Source: Halocaridina rubra (Eukaryota; Arthropoda; Malacostraca; Decapoda; Atyidae). From it: a stretch of 64,000 nucleotides of DNA. This document shows positions 38,790 through 64,000 of the stretch, piece after piece. The notes beneath the pieces were generated by a model. It saw only the letters and a list, made by a program, of their open reading frames with translations, was not told where the DNA came from and searched no databases. Location: positions 12,501 through 76,500 of the forward strand of contig JAXCGZ010000121.1 of assembly GCA_037179515.1 (NCBI GenBank), given 5' to 3'. The translations under genes and the position numbers were made by a program. Position 1 is the stretch's first letter; every line of letters starts with the position of its first letter.

Positions 38790-41030
38790 TTTATGAGTAT
38801 GACACTGGGACTGGCAAAAAAATTTCTCTCAACATTAAAGGCCCAAGCACGAAGAAAACATTAAGATGTAGAAAAAATATAAGGTTAAGGACAGGCAGTG
38901 ATGAGGCAATGACACACAATCGGAAAAGGACGGGCTTACAATAGTCGAAGTACTGAGGACCTAGAGATATGGCAGGATTAGGCCCTGAGATGACGATAGT
39001 TCCGTTTTTGGAAGGAAGGTAGGTTATAAAAATTAGGAAAGACAGAAGGGGGAAGAGAGCTCCAGAGTCTGGAGGTGGATGGGAAGAAGCAGTCGCTGCA
39101 CCGACCAGTTTGCGAGCTAAAAATATCCACACAGCACCTGTGAGACGAGGCCGCTTGGTGAGTGTTACGTGGCCTCGGCAGTGGGGTTTAGGATGCAACT
39201 CGCCGACTCATCAAAGCAGCGATGGAAGTAGTAGCAATAGAAAAGAGATAGGGATGATACCCTACAGCAAAGGAAAGGAAAATCCAGATTAGAAGTAAAG
39301 TAAGAGAAGGATCATTAATGAGTCTGACTGCCTTAGATTTAACCCTGTCAAGGAGATAAGTATATGAAGAAGCACCTCGGATGTGCGAACAGTATTCTAA
39401 GCTGGGACAGATAAGACCTTTATAGATTTTAAGTAACTATGAAGAGGAAAAGTAATGACAAAAAAGAAATAGAATCCCCAATTTTTTTTATGCAGATTTA
39501 GAAATTTGGATTATGTGATTCCTCCAAAATAAGTTAGAGACTATCTGGATTCCTAATATATTAATAGAATTAAGAGGATAAATTACGTTATTTTCGAAGA
39601 CAATAGGGGTAACAGGAGGAGAAGATACAGAGACGGCCAGAAACTGTGTCTTGGTGGCATCAAATTTAATAAACTTTTGGGTGCCCCACTCAGATACCTT
39701 CTGCAAATTGGAGTTGAGAGTAGGAGACAGAGTGATACGAGACTGATTACGAGTAGCAAATGAAGGTTTTGAAGAAAAGGAAGAGGAGAAATGGAGGGTA
39801 GAATCATTGACAAAGGTGTGAAGAAGAGAGGAGGATGGGGACTGAAGCAGATAATTGATGAAGAGAAGGAACAGAGTAAGTGAGAGAACAGAACCATATG
39901 GAACATCACTGGTAACAGGGAATGGACTAGATGTTCCACTCTCAACAACCACACATAAAACGGTCAGAAAGAAAACTGGAAATCAGAGAATAAAGAGAAG
40001 GGGTAAAGCCATAGGCAGGGAGTTTGGCCAACAGAGCCTTGTGCCAGACTCTGTCAATAGCCTTAGAGATATCAAGGGCAACGATGAAGGATTCCCCAAA
40101 GTTCCTCAGAGAAGATGACCATACATGAGTAAGATAGGACAGGAGGTCACCAGTTGATGTTTCCTTGCGGAAGCTATACTGGTGATCGGAGAGGAGCGAG
40201 TTGGATTCAAGACATTTCAACCATTGAGAATTGAGCAAAGTTTCGAAAACTTTAACGATAGATGAGGTTAGGGCATTAGGTCGGTAGTTTAAAGGAATAG
40301 AGCACTAGAGAATGCTTCCATGATGAAGGATAGATACTGGTTGGGAAAATAAGGTGAAAAAGACGGCAAAGCACGGGAGCCAGTTCATCTGCAAACTTCT
40401 TAACGGGTTAGAGAGGGGTAAAGAATGAGGGACAGGTTCGCTAGAGTCATTTAGGAAGATTTGGCAGAAAAATGAGAGCCAAAGAGAGTGGCTTTATCAC
40501 TGGGAAAGGAAGCTATAGAACCATCGATACAAATGAGAGTGAGAAGGCTTGAGTTACAGAAGTTTTGGGGTATTGAGCAGAAACATTTATCAGTAGGAGA
40601 GAGTTAAGGTCATTAACTTTCCTCCCTATAAAGAAAGCTTTAAACCTTCGAATCTGAGCAGTACAGTGATTCCGAGCTGTAATAAAAGCAGAGCGACTTA
40701 AATCAGCCATGGAACATTCACAAACAAACCAAGGATTAGGGGGGAGAAAAAGTTTTCTTAGAGTAAGGGATGAATGCCTCCATTCCCGAGGTAATGATAT
40801 CGGCAACTTTTAGGGCTACCTGATCAGGGTTGTGGGACCAAAAGCAGTAATCATCCCATGGGAAGTCAAAGAGGAAATTACGCAAATCTTCACGTTTGGT
40901 ACACTCAAAGTGCCAAAGGTGGTGCTGAGTAGGAGGAACTGATGGAGGGGGAGCGAAAATGGAAGAGATTGAGATCAAAGAGTGGGGAGATTTACCATGA
41001 GGGGTTACTACAAAATTGATTCTTACAACA
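38790..41030 (-). pseudogene. Jockey-like LINE, decayed, 5'-truncated
   Basis: The minus strand, from 40980 down, gives in broken frames: a pre-RT segment (FLFDFPWDDYCFWSHN, ITSGMEAFIPYSKKTF, NPWFVCECS); RT fingers and palm (ESNSLLSDHQYSFRKETSTG, VALDISKAIDRVWHKALLAK); then PYGSVLSLTLFLLFINYLL and FVNDSTLHFSSS, where YADD is expected. The usual C-terminal region follows (39500 to 39000). At least three frame changes and the lost catalytic aspartate show it is dead. The 3' end (38800-38870) carries GACACTGGGACTGGC, as in element A. The clade is uncertain; the family resembles jockey/BS-type elements of arthropods. Confidence 0.85.
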
Positions 41031-41039
41031 CTTGGAATA

Positions 41040-44000
41040 TGAATAAGGTATCACCAAGGATAATAACTCGGCATATACTGTTGGCAATGCCTTAGTTTAC
41101 TCCAGACCCTCAGACTAGAAGTACTTCACTGATGTTATATCATACTATTATTAATCAGTCTGTGCCTTCTCATGCACTACCTTACATGCCTCCCACATTC
41201 CTGGACATTACGGTTGCTTGTTGACATAATTTCAGTTGGCATCCTTTCTTTCCTTGTTTACCTTAAACTCTAACGTGTCTCTCCAGTCTCTCTCTTACTA
41301 CGTGTCCATATCATCTAAATATAAAGCCAGACTTATTTTCCTTCATTCTTTACATGCACTTTTTATTTATGTAACCACATTATTCCCCAAGTCTTTTCGA
41401 TTCATATGTTGTCAAGAAATTGTTTTCTTTAGCTTTATTCATTTTTATACAGCTTTTTGAAAGGTGAATTGATTTCTATACAAGCTTCTGCTGTAAGTAG
41501 AGTATGCAGCATGTGTGATTATGATATGATGCCATTTTACTCTGAAGATTGACACTGATTCTTTGTCTTATTCACTGTACTGTATATTCTTTCCATTAAT
41601 TCTTTTATAATAATGAAGTCTTAGACTCGATTTAAATTTTCTTTTATTTTTTATTTTATTATTTCTTAGTTTATCGGTTTTTATTTCTTTAGAGATACTG
41701 TATATATTTTATTTTCTATTAATTCTGTATCTTTATTACTTAGTTCATTGTATTTTTTGTCTTTCTTAAGACATGATTTTTTTTTTTTTTTTTTTAGTGT
41801 TTTTAATCATTTTATCTTTGATAATCATGGTTAGAGTCAAACACTACATACTACATTTGGATTAAAATTTGCAAAACATACAAAAGTACAAATTACAGGT
41901 ACAAAAAATAAGATAATATTGTATGTACAAAACACAAAAATGCAACAAATACATTATTACAGGTAAAAAAAAAAAATTAGTAATTTTACTGACCTCTTGA
42001 GCTTTCCTAGAGATTACCAATGTCCTCGGTAGGGTAAGATCACCGGGTATACCGAGGAGTTGATTTTTTCAGATGTTGAGTGTTGTCCTAATTGTTAGTT
42101 TTTTTCTGCTATAGATATCAAGATATGAGTGAAAAGCTCATGTACCTTTCTTCCATCCTTAGCATTTATTTCAATGTTTGGATCCATTGCCTCAGCATGT
42201 GCTAGAGCTTCATTTAGTAGTGGAAAGCTAACAGTTAAATCCTCCCTTGTGACGTTCCTTACATATTCTTTCTCTGTTTTTGCTCTCCTTTCTTCTGCCA
42301 CCCTTCCTCTTCCAAATCCAGTGTACCAGTGACGAAATTAATTTGCTTAAAATTATCATCATATGAAACATGTAAACAGGATATCATATCCCACGGAACG
42401 TAATCGACACATGGCTTCTTCATGACTTGCCTGTCCTCACCTCTTCAGTACCCTACTCCCCTTCCAGTTTATGTCACCTCTTCCAGCACACAGCTGTATT
42501 AGGCAATTTTTTTTTCATGTAAGATTTGATCACATTTCAGTCAATATGTGATCGGAAATTTTTTTTTAAAGTTTTTAATATTGATAACCAGGTAATTCAG
42601 CTGCATCAGCAAGGAAAGAATATTTTTTAGTGTTAATATATATTCCATATTTATGTTTTGGTAATACATATTTTAGCTGCTGATTGATACAAAAATAAGT
42701 AAGGTATAAAGAAAATTTTTTATTTTAATCTTAGCAATTTATTTCCACTAAACTACAAAACACAAAAATATTACAAAATTAACATGTGCTAAACAGTTCA
42801 AGTTAGCTAAGAGCAGTAGCTATTATAATACATCATATATACACTATGCATATATCCTTAACTAAATATCTAGAGCATTGTCTAAATATATATGACTGAT
42901 AAGGGAAAACTTTGCGATATGATGTAGTAGATGAAATGAGAGGAACTTATTTACATAAACCCTGATTTAGATCACACTTTTCTTAAGTCTTATAAACAAT
43001 CCTGGCATGTATGAGTGTAGAGCTTTTAGCAGAATTCTTCATTACCAAGCCAGCTAAGAATAGTTCCATTGTCAGGTGGGATATGCTCCTCCTACTTAGG
43101 ACATAGTTGAAACCTATGTTGTATGTGAGCCATCATAAGTCATAATTATTATTACTTTTTTTTTTATAATAGCAGTAAACGGGTTGTTTATGTAGGGGAT
43201 TGGTGCTTTTGAAAACAATGTAGATAATCTTGAACTGTGAGGAATGTAGTCTGCCATTTGCTAAAAGGTGGCTTGTTACTGGGATGGTAAAGGTTAGTTC
43301 TAGTTCGAAATTCATTATATATTCATTTAAGAAGACCTTGTCGGGAGTTTAGCAAAGCATAAACGGTTATGAGAAACATACAGCATAGGTTTTATAGCTA
43401 ATGCCAAAGACTTTGCATTTGAAAGTAAAGATTTGAATTTTATTTTCAAAGTTTGAACACCAAGCCAGTGAAATACATACTATAAAGATATACATCTTTT
43501 TAAACTGAGCTCCAACAACACATTTAAAGATGAAATGTTATACCTGACACCCAAATAGATACTGGTAAGCAAAATGAGTCCATTGCCAAATAATTTAAGT
43601 CACGAGCCAAAATGTAGCATTGGCTGACAGCAGATGCATTCAGTTTTGGGTTGACGATCAAACAAAAAAATTTGGGTCACCAACTATCAATGGCGTGGAC
43701 AAAAAACAAACAAATTAAGTCCACAGTAACTATATTATACCATTATACAAAGAAAAATATCACAGAAAAATGGTAACCATTCATTACTTACAACTTCTGG
43801 GTTTCTTGAACACGAACTAACAACAGTCAGTAATATCTATTATATTGGCTGCCAAAAGTACTACATTAAAACATGGTTTGGTGTTAATCAATCATCGGCA
43901 TTAGAGTTAGATATATTAAATCCATTAGGATTAGTGAATGAGCTTAAAGCTTTTTGTAGTTAGGTGCCAGTTCATGCAAGGTCAATTCTATTTTATAATA

Positions 44001-45400
44001 AGCTATGTTAAACAGATTTTTTCTTCGTTTTCCAAACAGTGTGGATGAACTTAAAATACTGTGGCATATTTATTACTGTTGTGTGCAAGGACGATATAAA
44101 TTGGGATATCTATGAAAGTGTCAGACTTCAAAGTCACCTCTTAGTCAATGAAATGATGTAGTTGGTAATGAAACAAAAATGGCCTTCATAGTATGCCAAA
44201 AAGGAACAATTTGACTGATTTAAATGGAAATGCAATGTTACTGTACCTTGTTGTCAAGGGTACAGTATATGAATACTGACCATGCTTACCCTACACGCTG
44301 TAGTAGGTAACTGGGGGCATTTGGCAATTACTGCCTACCATATAAATATCTCACTGCAACTATGTTCATACCCTATTACATATCTACATAATTGTCAGAC
44401 AGGGGAAGATATCATTACCCTCGTATACCCCAAGTGTTTTAGAAGGAGAATAAAAGGGATGTATCCTGGTGGTGGAGGAGGAATTACACTCGTATTCTCA
44501 GCATATTAAAGATGATTTTAAAATGGATTCATGAGTGAGGCACTACTCAATACCTAAATTTAAACAACTGCTGGGGAGGGAAGTAAGGGTAAAATATGTC
44601 CAAGTCCTTGTGACTCTGACTTCTGTCCAAACTTTGAGGCTACCCTGAAAATGTAGGTCATTCATTTTTTCATGGTGTGAAACTTATTGCTGCTATTATC
44701 CTTGGTGGCAGGGTAGCAAGAACTGAAATCTTTATTTCATTCATAATATAGGCGCTTTAACAGGACAGCTTAGCTGTCAGAATATTCTAGGCATTGAGGG
44801 AAAAAGGATTCCATCCCTGAATGCCCTGCATGTTGTAAGAGTTGACAAAAACAGATAGAAAAATGAGAGGCTGGGAACCCTCTCTGAAGTTTGTTCTTGT
44901 AAAAAAAAATAGACGATGTGCAGGATATAATGACGTCTTGCTACTTCAGTTTTCTTATTACAACTGTGGCCACCCTGCTTGCTCTCATGGGATAGTGTAC
45001 ACTTGAAATACTAAATCTTTTTATAACAAAGATGAGACATGATGAAGACCATATGCCCTATTTCTTTTGTTTGAGTTGTAGTTACTTAGCTGGCTTCAAT
45101 AGAAAACAGATATTCATATATGAGAAAATTATTACTGTACATCACTATTTTGTTAAAAACTAATGCAAAACACCTTACAGCGTATTGAGAAGGGAAAAAG
45201 TGCCAAACAATGCAACTTTACATGTATGATCATTAGAGTATATGAAGAAATCACACTTGAAAGCACGATGATTATAAACTAATTTGCTTAATTTTTTTTT
45301 GTATACACTGCAACTACATGTACATGGTATAGTAAATATACAACAATCTTACATTGAAAACCCAATAAAATGAATGACTTTTTCCCTTTGCATGTAAACT
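41040..45400. other. Region between CIAO2B and FBXL5 3' ends
   Basis: Mostly AT-rich sequence, including the 3' UTR of FBXL5 (TTTATT at 44731-44736 is a minus-strand AATAAA). One open stretch on the minus strand (42345-42095) looks protein-like but is unassigned. No other exon recognised. Confidence 0.5.
42095..42345 (-). other. Unassigned protein-like open frame
   Basis: About 80 codons in one frame contain TREDLTVSFPLLNEALAHAE and KDGRKVHELF, with ordinary rather than repeat-like composition. No family recognised. No clear acceptor or donor fixes the limits. It may be a piece of an old mobile element or a lost exon. Confidence 0.25.
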
Positions 45401-60250
<14,850 letters not shown>

Positions 60251-60251
60251 G

Positions 60252-60430
60252 TTTGTTGTTTCGGTTTTAAGTCACGAATTCCCTTTTCAATTAAGGGCTA
60301 GGACGGTTGCCTTTTTGTGAAGGACTTGTTTTGGCAGATGTAATCGTTACCCTGAGTGTATGTCCGTGACGGGGCTCGAACCTTCGACCTGTCTCCTCAG
60401 AGTCGCAGACGCTACCATTTTGCCACGGAG

Positions 60431-60432
<2 letters not shown>
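60252..60432 (-). repeat. tRNA-headed SINE 'C', copy 2
   Basis: Minus-strand head CTCCGTGGCAAAATGGTAGC (box A-like) and GGTTCGAGCCCC (box B-like), then the body to about 60252. (AT)n abuts the head at 60433. Confidence 0.7.
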
Positions 60433-60508
<76 letters not shown>

Positions 60509-60698
60509 TGGTTATGGATACGTAAGAAATTTCATAGAAATTTTGAGATCCTTAGTACTTTTGAGAATATCTATCTACCAATCATTCTCTGATGCCTTTG
60601 AAGATCAGTAGTAGATAAATATACTCGAAAGAGTACTAAGCATCTCAAACTCTCTTCTAATTTTCTTACGTAGCCATAACCATCAATACAGATATATG

Positions 60699-60760
<62 letters not shown>
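60433..60760. repeat. Two (AT)n tracts around an imperfect inverted repeat
   Basis: (AT)n at 60433-60506 and 60703-60760. Between them, ATGGTTATGGATACGTAAGAAA (60508-60529) is partly the reverse complement of 60662-60686 (TTTTCTTACGTAGCCATAACCAT), making a loose stem. Confidence 0.7.
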
Positions 60761-60764
<4 letters not shown>

Positions 60765-60886
60765 TCATATTTACTCCGACTGGGACTCAAATCTAGGACA
60801 CACAATTACTGTGTCAAGGCACCCTCGACTGCACCATGTTTTTCGTGTATAATAGTGTATTAATAACATCATGGTATCATTGTGAA

Positions 60887-62639
<1,753 letters not shown>

Positions 62640-62643
<4 letters not shown>

Positions 62644-63510
62644 GTAATCATAAGTCCTAGGTTCGAGTCCCTGTCGGGGTAAAAAAAATTATTCATGTTT
62701 TCACATATGTAATGTGCTTATTTGTATTTCATGGCCCGAATGAGATTGGGAATTGAATTAAATGCTAAAATGAAGCCACGAGTGAGGTTGGGGAATCTGT
62801 AATATGAACATAGTGGCATTCAGTTAGAATGCGTTCATTCCTAAGTATAGCAGATATAAGCTATAAGGTTGGATTCCTTTTAACCTTCTGTGGTGTAGTG
62901 GTAGCGCCTTGACTTAGTAATCATAAGTCCTAGGTTCGAGTCCCGGTCGGGGTAAAAAAAATGATTCATGTTTTCACATATGTAATGTGCTTATTTGTAT
63001 TTCATGGCCCGAATGAGATTGGGACTTGAATTAAATGCTAAAATGAAGCCACGAGTGAGGTTGGGGAATCTGTAATATGAACATAGTGGCATTCAGTTAA
63101 AATGCGTTCATTCCTAAGTATAGCAGATATAAGCTATAAGGTTGGATTCCTTTTAACCTTCTGTGGTGTAGTGGTAGCGCCTTGACTTAGTAATCATAAG
63201 TCCTAGGTTCGAGTCCCGGTCGGGGTAAAAAAAAAATATTCATGTTTTCACATATGTAATGTGCTTATTTGTATTTCATGGTCCGAATGAGATTGGGAAT
63301 TGTATTAAATGCTAAAATGAAGCCACGAGTGAGGTTGGGGAATCTGTAATATGAACATAGTGGCATTCAGTTAGAATGCGTTCATTCCTAAGTATAGCAG
63401 ATATAAGCTATAAGGTTAGATTCCTTTTAACCTTCTGTGGTGTAGTGGTAGCGCCTTGACTTAGTAATCATAAGTCCTAGGTTCGAGTCCCGGTCGGCGT
63501 AAAAAAAAAT
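62640..63510 (+). repeat. Tandem array of tRNA-headed SINE 'D', period 273-274 bp
   Basis: GTTCGAGTCC recurs at 62661, 62934, 63207 and 63481 (steps 273, 273, 274). Each unit has GGTGTAGTGGTAGCGCC (box A-like), GGTTCGAGTCCCGGTCGGGG (box B-like) and a body of about 200 bp. Units are nearly identical. These are SINE/satellite units, not functional tRNA genes: they have no proper acceptor stem pairing. Confidence 0.88.
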
Positions 63511-63512
63511 GA

Positions 63513-63801
<289 letters not shown>

Positions 63802-64000
63802 TCACAATGATACCATGATGTTAATAATACACTATTATACACGAAAAACATGTTGAACTTCAGGGAACCAAGCCCATCATGCATTCTACATTCACCATGC
63901 CGAGTGAACTACTACAGCAGAAAAAATGTCTGCATATCATGGAGCAAGAAGTATATTCAAGCAATTTTTCCAGCATTCGTATATCGACCTGTTGCAGTTG

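Noticed and set aside
62880..63505. Four apparent tRNA genes
   Set aside because: Box A and box B are present, but there is no proper acceptor-stem pairing. The units recur at exact 273-bp steps with a non-tRNA body, so they are SINE/satellite heads.

Overview
This is a window of animal nuclear DNA, most likely from a decapod crustacean. The grounds are arthropod-like intron-exon genes, very heavy (AT)n/(AC)n microsatellite content, and abundant young CR1-like retrotransposons and tRNA-headed SINEs. Species cannot be fixed from sequence alone. No bacterial, plasmid, phage or CRISPR features were seen.

Five protein-coding genes can be reconstructed by splicing open frames at GT/AG junctions with matching phases. 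On the minus strand at the left edge is one coding exon of GNPNAT1 (136-298), whose remaining exons lie outside or were not found. On the plus strand follow CRLS1 (cardiolipin synthase, 8 exons, 5361-12322), VHL (E3 ligase substrate receptor, 5 exons, 24693-34041) and CIAO2B (cytosolic iron-sulfur assembly factor, 3 exons, 35104-37958). On the minus strand is FBXL5 (iron-sensing F-box protein, 7 exons, 59512 down to 45401), convergent with CIAO2B.

Mobile DNA fills the spaces. A CR1-like LINE occurs as three minus-strand copies or pieces upstream of VHL (20498-24600) and three plus-strand copies inside VHL intron 3 (28041-32158). One plus copy keeps a 694-codon reverse transcriptase frame. The copies are bounded by (AC)n or (AT)n tracts, and bare 3' tails of the same family sit at the edge of other microsatellites. 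Other pieces are a decayed jockey-like LINE (38790-41030, with a fragment at 15785-16510), a short element sharing that LINE's 3' end, an RTE-like fragment, a small TIR element, and several hairpin or inverted-repeat structures. The right end (60250-63852) is a complex of tRNA-headed units of about 275 bp arranged in tandem and in large palindromes.

Functionally, three of the five genes (VHL, CIAO2B, FBXL5) belong to oxygen/iron sensing and Fe-S delivery, and they lie side by side within 35 kb. Whether that is chance or conserved synteny needs a comparison with other genomes. Two open, splice-flanked segments on the minus strand within FBXL5 introns (57907-58077 and 48308-48487) are not explained by any gene recognised here.
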